Source: Thinopyrum elongatum | Taxonomy: Eukaryota > Streptophyta > Magnoliopsida > Poales > Poaceae | Length of the DNA stretch: 64,000 bases | Direction of reading: 5' to 3' | Assembly: GCA_011799875.1 (NCBI GenBank) | Contig: CM022301.1 | Span: 12,543,570 to 12,607,569, forward strand | Notes under the pieces: generated by a model | Told to the model about the DNA's origin: nothing | What the model saw: only the letters and a program-made list of their open reading frames with translations | The model's database searches: none | Part shown: positions 46,062-55,905 of the stretch, piece after piece | Layout of the letters: the number at the start of each line of letters is the position of its first letter | Numbering within the stretch: position 1 is the first letter of the stretch | Made by a program: the position numbers and the translations under genes

Positions 46062-47816
46062 TGTTGGAAATATGCCCTAGAGGCAATTAATAAAGTGTTT
46101 ATTATCATCATATTTCTCCGTTCATGATGACAGTTTATTATTCATGCTAAAATTGTGTTTACCGGAAACAAAATACATGTGTGGATGATAGACAAAAACT
46201 GTGTCCCTAGTATGCCTCTACAAGACTAGCTCGTTGATCAAAGGATGGTTATGGTTTCCTGACCATGGACATGAGTTGTCATTTGATAACGGGATCACAT
46301 CATTAGGAGAATGATGTGATGGACAAGACCCAACCGTTAGAATAGCACATGATCGTTCAGTTTACTGCTATTGCTTTCACTATGTCAAATACACGTTCCT
46401 CTGACTATGAGATTATGCAACTCCCGATTACCGGAGGAACACCTTGTGTGCTATCAAACGTCACAACGTAACTGGGTGATTATAAAGATGCTCTACAGGT
46501 GTCTCCGAAGGTGTATGTGGTGTTGGCATAGATCAAGAATAGGATTTGTCACTCCGAGTATCGGAGAGGTATCTCTGGGCCCTCTCGGTAATACAGCATC
46601 ACACAGAAGCCTTGCAAGCACCATGACTAAAGAGTTAGTTGCAAGATGAAGTATTACGGAACGAGTAAAGAGACTTGCCGGAAACGAGATTGAACTAGGT
46701 ATCGGGATACCAACGATCGAATCTCGGGCAAGTAACATACCGATGACAAAGGGAACAACGTATGTTGTCATATGAGCTTCACCGATAAAGATCTTCGTGG
46801 AATATGTAGGAACCAATATGGGCATCCAGGTCCCGCTGTTGGTTATTGACCGGAGAGCCGTCTCGGTCATGTCTACATCATTCCCGAACCCGTAGGGTCG
46901 GCACACTTAAGGTTCGATGACGTAATAGTGTCATATGAGTTATGTGATTGGTGACCGAAGTTGTTCGGAGTCCCGGATGAGATCATGGACATAACGATCA
47001 GTCTCGGAATGTCCGAGAGGTAAAGATCGATATATTGGAAGGCTATATTCGAACGTCGGAAAGGTTCCGAGTGACTCGGGTATTTTTCGGAGTACCGGGG
47101 AGTTACGGGAATTTACCGGGAGGAAGTTTTGGGCCTTAGTGGGCCTACGGGAAAGAGAGGGGAGCAGCCATGGGCTGCCTGTGCCAGCCCCCCCCCCCTT
47201 GGGTCCGAATTGGACTAGGGGTGGGGGGGCGCACCCCCTCTCCTACTCCCTCTCTCCCTCTTCTTTCCCCCCAAGTAGGAGGAGTCCTACTAGGGGTGGG
47301 AGTCCCACTCCTAGTAGGACTCCCCCCCTCTCTTTGGTGCGCCACCCCTAGGGGGCCGGCCCCTCCCTCCTTTATATACGGGAGGGGGGCTCCCCCTCTA
47401 GGCACACAATTGACTTGATCAATTAGCCGTGTGCGGCGTCCCCTCCACCGTTTAGAGCCACCGTCATATTTCCGGAGTGCTTAAGCGAAGCCCTGCCGGA
47501 ATCACTTCACCATCACCGTCGCCACGCCGTCGTGCTGACGGAACTCATCTACTACCTCGACTACTAGCTGGATCTAGAAGGCGAGGGACGTCACCGAGCT
47601 GAACGTGTGTTAGAACTCGGAGGTGCCGTACGTTCGACACTTGATCGGTGGAGCTCGAAGGATTGTTCGACTACATCAACCGCGTTGTGAGACGCTTCCG
47701 CTAACAGTCTACAAGGGTATGTAGACACACTCTCCCCCTCGTAGCGATGCATCACCATGGATAGATCTTGCGTGAGCGTAGGAATTTTTTTGAATTACAC
47801 GCTCCGTTTCCCAACA
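46062..47816 (+). repeat. 5' LTR of a second BARE/Angela-type Copia element
   Basis: Starts TGTTGGAAATATGCCCTAG and ends CGCTCCGTTTCCCAACA, about 1.75 kb. It shares its first half with the LTR at 15388/28456. A second possible end (GTTACCCTACA) lies at 47981, directly before a GTGACATCATGAGCC primer-site-like sequence. So either the LTR is longer than it seems or 165 bp were added between LTR and primer site. Confidence 0.88.
47372..47378 (+). promoter_or_regulatory. LTR promoter TATA box
   Basis: TTATATAC in a GC-rich context, about 440 bases before the LTR end, at the position expected for a BARE-type LTR promoter. Confidence 0.55.
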
Positions 47817-48767
47817 GTAAATTCATAGCCGCGGGGATCTGCACCAACGATCTTCATCAACTCTACTTTCGCTGCGCTACAAGTTGGTAATGATCAGATA
47901 AAATTTTGTATGCATCTTCATAATGGTCCTGGGCTGGTGCGTAGGATGATTTTTTTTATTTCTGCTGCGTTACCCTACAGTGACATCATGAGCCGTGCTA
48001 TGCGTAAATGCAGATTGCAATCTAGAATACATGAGATGTATGTGTATTGCATAATATAATTTTGTAGTAGATGAGATATATTGCTAAAGAATATTTGTGC
48101 GGGTAGTAGATGAAACCTATTACCTGATGTTCTTATTACTTCTCTTGAATTTGCGTAGTTCTGATCTTGACGGCATGGTGGAATTTGGGTACAAAGTTCT
48201 GACTATCCGTGATTTTTTATGCTGCTCCTGAGTATGCTAGTTGACAGATCAACGATATGCTTCAGTTCTTTGGGTTCCGCCATAGTTAAGAAAGATGAAT
48301 GTTTCACAAACTAAAGGGCATGCAGATATCATCTGCACGGGGTTCTTGCGTATGACAAAATTTAGTATGTGGCTCGAGATTTTTTATCTCGTGTTTCATA
48401 CGCCCCGTAAAGTTAATTTAGCGACTTGAATAATTATACTTGATGATGAACGTTGGTAGGTTCGGTTTGTTTTGAAACCTTAGAAGTCACGTAAAATAAA
48501 ATCTTGTATGAACAAATTAGAGACGTCTGATTTGGTTTTGCATGATTCATGTGCATAAGATGTGGTATAGTCTTCATCATATTTAATTTGATTATGTATG
48601 AGATGACTATATGATGTAAATTAATTAAAATGACCTGCGTGTCATGATTTGGCATGATGGCTGGAGCCATATTATTTTCACTTTAATGACCTGCGTGTCA
48701 ACCTTGATGTAATGCATTTATTTTATTAGCTATGGAGAAAGTAATATTATTTGATGCATCGACAAGA
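47817..48767 (+). other. Copia leader (untranslated) cut by the CACTA insertion
   Basis: AT-rich leader with a primer-site-like GTGACATCATGAGCC at 47982 and a duplicated ATGACCTGCGTGTCA (about 48629 and 48686). No coding frame is supported. The sequence is interrupted at 48767 and continues for 14 bases (60369-60382, beginning with the duplicated AGA) before element B. Confidence 0.65.
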
Positions 48768-48783
48768 CACTACTAGGAAAAGG

Positions 48784-49090
48784 CTAATTAGTGGCGCACC
48801 TGTTTTGGCCATTAATGGCGCACTATAGGTGCACCACTATCATCACGCCACTAGTAACAAATACTAATGGCGCACCCCTGGTGCGCCATTAGTATACCAG
48901 ACAATAGTGGCGCACCTGGCAGTGCGCCATTAATATGTCAAACGGTGCGCCATTACTATGCCTCCTAGGGGGCCATATTTACCTTGTGCTCTGGGTTACT
49001 AATGGCACACTTCTAGATAATGCGCCACTAGTGTGTTTATTGCAGTGCGCCACTAAAGTGCAGTATGGTGCGCCACTAGTATGAATATTA
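48784..49090. repeat. Left subterminal repeat array of the CACTA
   Basis: About a dozen copies of TGGCGCAC or its complement GTGCGCCA, often paired as short palindromes (ATGGCGCACC-spacer-GGTGCGCCAT). Such arrays bind the TNPA-type protein in En/Spm-like elements (family knowledge). Confidence 0.9.
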
Positions 49091-49326
49091 GGAATTTTTT
49101 TTTCTTTTCTGATATTTGCACAGGTTACAAAATATATTACTGCACAGAATATAGACAGCACAACATATAAACAACAGATTTATCGAATACAATAGAAGAT
49201 TAGTCTCCGAATACAATTCATCATATTAGTCTCCGAATTCAAAATACCGAACAAAGTTAGAACATTACAAGTCTCGAGACCGCGAGTAGCGAGTTTGTCT
49301 TCACATTACAAGTCGATATCGATCAT

Positions 49327-49587
49327 CTAAACTACCATCACATAGAAGAGAGCTGCGGTCACGATGAGCATCATCGCGATGAAACTGGTCTTCATCCGGT
49401 TCCTCCTCCGTTCCCTCCTCTCTCCCGCTAGATAGCGCGCGTATCTACCTTCCGCCTCCGCCCTGGTGGTGTACCCTTTGTAACTGTTACCGCTGAAACA
49501 GTGAACCTGTCTCCGACACTCCTCCCAGTCGTCGTAGACTCCGGGAATCTTACCCTTGTACACGACATACGACACATACGACGGCAT
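49327..49587 (-). CDS. Small protein: RNase H1 hybrid-binding domain (viroplasmin-like) plus C-terminal membrane segment
   Basis: 86 codons. Residues 6-53 (YVVYKGKIPGVYDDWEEC..., ...YKGYTTRAEAEGRYARYL) match the N-terminal hybrid-binding domain of RNase H1, also called the caulimovirus viroplasmin fold, which binds RNA/DNA hybrids and double-stranded RNA. A basic stretch (GERRERRRNRMK) and a ~20-residue hydrophobic segment (SFIAMMLIV..., ending MVV) follow, giving a tail-anchored layout. No RNase H catalytic domain is present. An acceptor-like site (GTCTAG, CATAG) precedes the ATG, so it may be the last exon of a transposon transcript or stand alone. It lies 250 bases beyond the stop of the TNPA-like gene on the same strand. 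Confidence 0.75.
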   Translation of the reverse strand: MPSYVSYVVYKGKIPGVYDDWEECRRQVHCFSGNSYKGYTTRAEAEGRYARYLAGERRERRRNRMKTSFIAMMLIVTAALFYVMVV

Positions 49588-49832
49588 CTCTATGCACTAG
49601 ACAAACAAAACGTTAGTAGCAATTCACAGATAATATATAAGCAATATATAAGTATGCAACAAAAGGATCGGAAGAGAAAAGCAACACATTAATAGCATGA
49701 TTCATGGTCCTACTAATAAATAGCATCGATTACATATAAGTTGAATGACTGTCCAAACTAAAGAGACATACAAGTTCATTAAAGTTTAATTACAACATGA
49801 GCTAATCGATATTTCAGAACTACATAGCATCA

Positions 49833-52800
49833 TTACTTTCGACTCAACTCAAGGACTGGAGCGTGGATGAAGCCGCCGTCTATCGTGATGGCCATGAAAT
49901 CGCGGTCGTTGTCAGCCTGCATTTGTAGCGTTGTTTCTATTTCACTGTTGGACGGTTGATATCTGAGGTAGAACTGCCCCGAGGTACGAAGGACATCTTG
50001 ATGGATGATTTCCGCAAACTCCGACTGGATGCGAAAGAATTCTTGTCTGATGTCCGCGTCCTGGATTGCCGACAAGCGTGCGGCCCAATCTTTGAGATTA
50101 GTTGGTAGCAGAAGGTGATTATGGTCCCGTACGATCGCCTGCATGTGATGGAGGGCGTAGTAGGCATCCTTCTGACCGCCAGGCGGCTGCTTGACGCAGG
50201 GGAACATCGTTACGTGGGTGAACACGTGCTTGCCGTACCTACAAATTGGCCTCCTGAAGGTGCCTCCAGATTTGGCGTAGCCGGGGAGAGCATCATCAAG
50301 AACTTTCTTGATATTTGTGTAGTCTTTCTTCGACTGACTGTCCGAGTCGAAATACGTGGCCATGGAATATTTCGGGCTTAAGAGGATGAGTGTGCAATGT
50401 GTGTCACTACACAAAACACGGAATGTTAGAAAAAAAAAGAACAATCGAAATCTAAGAAATCATATGTTACGGGGCGGTGAGGGGATGACTTACTCGGGAA
50501 AGTAAGGCACGAGGAAGTTATCCTTATCTGGGTTCGCCAGAATGACGCCTTCGAGGTATGAACTCGCGACTTGCCGGTCCCCAGCGCTGCCCAAGATCTT
50601 GGCACGCATGTAGAAGGGGTCGACTATCACGATGTCCGGATTCTTGTCTCTAATGATCCGCATCTCCATACTGAGCGAAAATAGCCGAATGAAGGTGTAG
50701 TGCAGCGGATGAAGGTTAAACATAGCGAAGATGTCATCAAACCGCAGGACGATCATACCCCCGATGGTGCTATCGACAAAGCCCTTGCCCTCTGGCACCT
50801 TGGCCACGAAAACCGGGTATGCCACATCATTCTCGGAGAGACGCTGCTTCTCCAAAGAAAGAACACTGTCATGCAGACTCCGCATAGCACCGGTTGCAGC
50901 ATTGAGCAGATTAGTCGGTAGCATCGGCCTACCCGCCACATGCACCCTCCTCGAGATATCCTTAGGTGAAGGTGGCCCGTCCTGAGCACGGATCGTACTC
51001 GGTGCCGGCTGGCTCGCACCCTTGTTATTTTTTCTTTTCCGTCCCTTCTGCTTCTTCTGCTGTAATGGGATCGAGTTCTGCTCAGAGACCACCTTCTTGA
51101 GTGTGTTGGGGGTGATAATATTTCGCACCTCGGCTATCTGAGGCTCAGTGAAGGCAGTAGCTGGAGGCGTCTCCTGAGAACTGAACGCCAGACGACGCCT
51201 GTTGCAATTGGGTTTCTCCGCGGTACCAGCTAGATCGCGATCGTCTTTTGCAGGGTTGGGTTCTTGAGAAGGAGGCCCCAAGAATTCGTCACCGTACCCA
51301 TGTTCGTTGAAGTACTTATCGACGTTGGTAAATGTACCATCATCATCGTCCGGATCCTGTGCCATATGCATGTCCGGATCAGCTGACGGCGGTAGCATTG
51401 CGGCGGTCTTGCCATGGCTTGGCGCCGGCACGACTGGCGGTGTTGTCTGTGGGGTGGTGTCCCCCGCCCCCAAACGAATCTGGCTCTTCGGCCAAAGCAT
51501 GGACCAGCTTATGCAGGCGCTGAGGGTCATCACATCATCTTCGTCGGCCCCAGGGGGTCGATACGGAGGTAACAAGTCATCGCAGCCCCGCAGCACCCGA
51601 ACCAGTTGAACCCTATACACGGTGGGTGGCATCGGATTACCGTGGAACACGCGGTTGCACGGTTGAACGATTCTGGCCTTGGCGACATCGATCAACTCGC
51701 CGTCCACGAAGTGCAGGAGAGTGCATGGAACGTCGGCGGTGCCCTGCGAAAACATGTAGGGCGTCAGGGATGCCCAGTCAAAGGCAAGGAGATGAAGTCA
51801 TCGGCCGAGAGGCTTAGTTACCGTGATGGCGTCGAGCTCGGCTAATGTCGAGGCACCGCCAACGGCGGGCGTGCAAGTGACGGAGGGGCCGCTTGCTGCC
51901 GAGGTGCCGGCCGGCGTATTCTTCCCACACCTGGGTGCATTAAGCTCCAATGCCGGCGCCGACGCCGGAGACACCAATGCCGCCTCCGCCGGAGACACCA
52001 ATGCCGCCGCCGACGCGTTGTGCGAGTTGCTGCCCGTGAAGCTGGGAATCGGGGGCGGCCCCTGTTGGCCACCCGCAATCCACGCCTGCGGCCCCTCAAT
52101 CAAGGTAGGCACAATGGCGGTGATCGTCGCTCCTAGTTGGTCTCGCACTTGCTCTTCGATTATCTCCGGAATCCGCGCCACTTGTGCCTTGAGTTCTTGA
52201 ACCTCGCGCTCCTGGCTTTCCGAGCTGGTCTTTCTCTCCTTTCGCCCAGCGTTATAGTATTCCGACCATTTCGTGGACAAGCCTTTGCCGGCCACACGAC
52301 CAGCTGACGACGGCTTACTGAACTTATCCTTGTGTTTCATTACGTTCAACGCCCTATTTAAAGTGGTGTCCCAAGGGGAGCTCTGAGACGACCCCGCGCT
52401 ACTGCTTTCAGTGTCCTGTGGAAGGAACGTGAACCATTTAGAAATTTGGCTTCATTAATTAGAATGCAACCATATGGAGCTAATTACGCGGGGGTGTATT
52501 CCTTACCAGAACAAGCTCAAGCGCCTTGGTCTTCGGATCCGTGGTAAGCTCCTTTGTTACCGGGTCCACCTTGTACCGGGCCCTGACATAGTTCCTGGTC
52601 TGCTTGTCACGGTATTTATCGAAGAGGGGCGGTAGGCCTTGCTCGGCACGCTCCGCGTCCTCCTTGTCCCATATAGGTTCCGCCACTCTGTAACTGCCGG
52701 GACCGAGTTTGTGGACCCCTAAGTTCAAGTCCCGCATATCTTTCCCCCACTGACTTGATTCCGCGGATGCGTTGCTCTCGCACTTGATCTTGAACTCCCG

Positions 52801-53424
52801 GTAGTCAGCTTCGCTGATCGAAGGATTTGTCTCCTTGATCTTCTCATAACTATCTCCTCTTAGAATCCTTCTCTTCACCGCGGCTCTCCAAGTAGCCAGG
52901 GCCGTGCTCATCTTCGTGAGGGCGGCACTATTCACTTTATTCCCTGAGAGGCGTGTGTTTGCGAAGTCACCGGGGAACTTGTATTGTTTGTGCAGCTTCG
53001 TGAAGAGGAGGTTGCGCAAATTCCCTCGGTCACGATGCCTTAGGTTCTCGGTGTTGATCGAGACGGTGCTCCGGAGAATGCACCCAAGTTGTCCCGAGTA
53101 CCCCTTGACTAATTCTTTGGGCGCCGTTGGATGCCCACTGGAGGACACTTCAGTAAATTCCTCCTTGACGGTGCCGAGCACGTTCGGGCGCCGGTCCTTC
53201 CGTTGCCTCTTCGGTTGGCTGCCATCTATGCGTGCGCTGCCATCATCAGTGGTGGCATCCTCGGCGGCACCATCAGTGGTGTCATCCCCGACTCCACTAG
53301 GGGTTGTGTAGTCGGGATCGGTGTCTTCCGCGGCGTCCTCATAGCGGTGAGGTTCTTCCTCCATCTCCTGGGACAGCTCCCAGAATGCCTTGCCCGAACC
53401 ACCGGTCTCATCGTTGTGGGCCAT
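49833..53424 (-). CDS. CACTA TNPA/Transposase_24-like protein with C-terminal Ulp1-like domain, four exons
   Basis: Exons 53424-52507, 52415-51822, 51743-50494 and 50406-49833, all GT..AG, join in frame to 1111 residues (3336 nt with stop). Exon 1: acidic start, then a plant transposase (Ptta/En/Spm, Transposase_24-like) region (NLLFTKLHKQYKFPG, WRAAVKRRIL, SEADYREFKIKCES, SQWGKDMRDLN). Exon 2: a coiled-coil-like stretch (EREVQELKAQVARIPEII). Exon 3: a proline/acid-rich linker, a basic patch (QQKKQKGRKRKNNKG), then the start of a Ulp1 (C48)-like fold. It continues in exon 4 with the His position (DDTHCTL), Asp (ATYFDSD) and Gln (CVKQPPG). The catalytic Cys position reads KDAYYALHHM, so it is probably not a protease. 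Likely role: binding subterminal repeats (inference). Confidence 0.8.
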
Positions 53425-53989
53425 GTTCGCTCTAAATAGGAAAAAAGTCTACTAGAGTTATTTCTTAAATGCAGTCTAGGAAAAAATAAATCCACAAGTC
53501 AATATATCAGGACCCATCACATCTTCATAGACTCGATGGGGCCTCAAATGCCCTTCCTCATCTACAACTAGTTGTCCGCCTCAATCGATGGGTTTTCTCA
53601 CATTTTTCTGATTCAAACTAGATTTCGATGGCTGTTAGGTTATTCGGAAGCAGTAGCAGCTTGTAGAGGGTGCTACTAGAGTTATTCCTAACCCCCTTCT
53701 TCTTGTCTCCTCTCACTATCTCTCTCACACACATGGCAAGCAAGGGTGTCTGAGTGTGTGAAAAAATACTAAACTAATCCAACCACTAAAGCACTAGATC
53801 ACTACTATTGTATAATATTTTTATAGCTTTGTATATATGTATGGCTCCAATGGGTGCCACTGCCATGCATCCCTCTCCTATCATTTAATCATGATTAGCC
53901 CATCATTTTGACCAGAGATTAGTTTTGGTTAATTAATTAACTAGTGTGTGCCACAGCAGAGCACAGATCTCCATCTAGCTAGTAGGAGT

Positions 53990-54099
53990 AGCTTTCCAAG
54001 GCCTCTTTCCAAAGCCACAACTCCTCTAAGTTCTCAAGATAACCTAGTTTTCGAGGGATGTGTCCAGAAAGTTGGTTGATGTCAAGATACATGCTGATT
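53990..54099 (-). pseudogene. Captured fragment of a leucine-rich-repeat receptor gene
   Basis: The minus strand from about 54092 translates to YLDINQLSGHIPRKLGYLEN followed by LEELWL, which fits the plant LRR consensus (NxLSGxIPxxLGxLxxLxxLxL) for a little over one repeat. It is then lost. It lies in the intron-like leader of the TNPA-like gene and touches one arm of the hairpin at 54091. It is too short to function. Confidence 0.7.
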
Positions 54100-54219
54100 A
54101 ATTTTTGCTTCGGTTGAGAATCGGGCACCTTCTAGGTCAAGAAAATTGGGCATGACCTTTGCTAATTTTCTTGACCTAGGAGTGCCCCATTCTCAACCGA
54201 AACGGAAATTAATCAACAT
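54091..54219. repeat. Long near-perfect hairpin in the CACTA leader
   Basis: Arms 54091-54147 and 54164-54219 are reverse complements at roughly 88% by eye (about six mismatches and one indel in 56-57 bases) around a 16-base loop. The right arm resembles 59469-59553 in the tnp2 leader (shared CCGAAACGGAAAT, AATCAACATT and GGCATGAC blocks). Confidence 0.85.
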
Positions 54220-55447
54220 TTCAGGAGAAAGGGGTCATTTCAGAAGATCACAAGTAGCAGCAGCATCACTTGACAAAATCACAAGTAGCAGCAGCATCAC
54301 AAGTAGTACAGCAGCATCACAAGTTAATTCAGTAAATACATTCATAGCAGTACACAGTAGCTAGAAAACCAATGCAGCTCACAACTTCATAGTAGAAGTA
54401 GTGACCACCAGAATAAGTTCAGACTAGCAATGATGCAGCACAGCACTTGACAGAGTAAAAAAGTTTGGATGATTTCTGCCAATGCATTTTGGTTTCACAG
54501 CTTGATCACACGATGGAAACTTGAATAGGAAATAACCTAACGTTTAAGAGCTGGTTACTTGCTATAGTGGCAACAAAGACTATGTCGTGCCATATGTTAC
54601 TTGCTATAGTGACCACAGTAGCTAGAAGCTAACAGCTTTCATAGTACCACTCCATATGTTAGTAGACAGAATTTTTCTAGGTAACTTGCTGTACCAACCA
54701 AATGAACAGAACAGACACTTAGCTACGAGTAACTTGCTGTACAATGACAGAATTTCTAACTAATAAAATTGTTGTGTGTTAGGACCATACACTAGAAAGC
54801 CTCACTGCCTGGCTTTCAAACTGTTAACCTGTTGTACTGTAAGTATAAAAGATAACAAACTAACATATGGAGATTGTGAGAGAACCTAGAAAAATGCACT
54901 GCTCTTATAGTGATGCACAAACTAGAAACTGTATACCAAACACACAAATAGAAACCCAGCTCCAGGAACTAGAGTAGCATATTCAGTAAATCAACTTGCA
55001 GTGGGAAGTACAGCAAGTTAAATCAAGTAGTCAAAGACAATAGGATTAGTGTACTAAACCAGGGAGCAGAGGTGGAGCGGAGACCGGAGTTGAGGTGGCC
55101 GGAGTTGAGGAAGACGGCGGCGACCCGAGGAAGAAGACGAGGTGGATCCGGTGCTGTGCGGCTCCTCGGCGACGGCGGATCCGGTGCAGTCCCCCTCCTC
55201 GGCGAGGTCCCGGTGCGGCTCCTCGGCGACGGCAGCGAGGCTTTCTGGGCTCTGGGGGAGAGGAGAGGGCGGAGAGGGCAAGGGGAAGCGCGAGGGGGCA
55301 AGTGGGGAGGGGGGGCCCGAGGAGGCAGGGCGGCGGCGGTGGAGCGGGCGCGGGCGGTCGGCGGCGGGGGTCGTCGGGTTAGGTGTATCTGGCGAGGGAG
55401 GGAGAGAGGCCAGAGGGAGAGGGGAGCAAGTCGAGTGGGGGGAGGGT

Positions 55448-55531
55448 TAGCAATGGCGCACCTTTTAGGGGTGCGCCATAAACATACGTATACCAATGGC
55501 GCATCTTCTCCTGGTGCGCCATTAGTAACTT
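55448..55531. promoter_or_regulatory. Internal copies of the CACTA subterminal motif
   Basis: Two palindromic pairs, AATGGCGCACC...GGTGCGCCAT and AATGGCGCATC...GGTGCGCCATT, sit just upstream of the presumed first exon of the TNPA-like gene, over 4.8 kb from the nearer (right-hand) terminus. Confidence 0.8.
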
Positions 55532-55905
55532 TATTTTTTTTTGATTTTTAGTTGCATCTAATAATTTTTTAGAAAATGACGATCAAATTTGAAAACATTT
55601 ATGAATGTGAAAAAATATCATAAAATTTGTTATTTGAAAATATTTATGAATATGAAAATACTCATGAATTCAAAAAGTGCCCATGAAATTTAAAAATATT
55701 CATGAGTTCAAAAAATATTAACAAATTCAATACTTTTTGTGAGTTAGAAATTCAATACCAGAATAAACCTAAATAAAAATTGGTATACCAGAATAAACAT
55801 AAATAAATATTCATGAGGACTAGAACAGAAGAAATGTCATTTCCATATGTCGAAATACAATCGAGAAATGAAGACTACAATTTAAATACAATCGATCTTA
55901 GCTAG
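55532..55905 (-). other. 3' flank of tnp2
   Basis: AT-rich with degenerate CATGAATTCAAAAA-like units (55600-55720). No gene. Confidence 0.6.

Larger units (their letters stand above)
53425..55440 (-). promoter_or_regulatory. Leader, probable intron and promoter region of the TNPA-like gene
   Basis: AT-rich intron-like sequence from 53440 to 55020, then a GC-rich block (55050-55440) that on the minus strand reads like a cereal 5' exon (CCGCCGCC, TCTCCCTC runs). The long frames there (to 159 codons, both strands) are low-complexity and not taken as genes. An LRR gene fragment and a long hairpin lie in the intron-like part. Confidence 0.5.

Noticed and set aside
55022..55551. 159-codon plus-strand and 157-codon minus-strand frames
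   Set aside because: Low-complexity, overlapping each other; better explained as GC-rich first exon/promoter of the TNPA-like gene.
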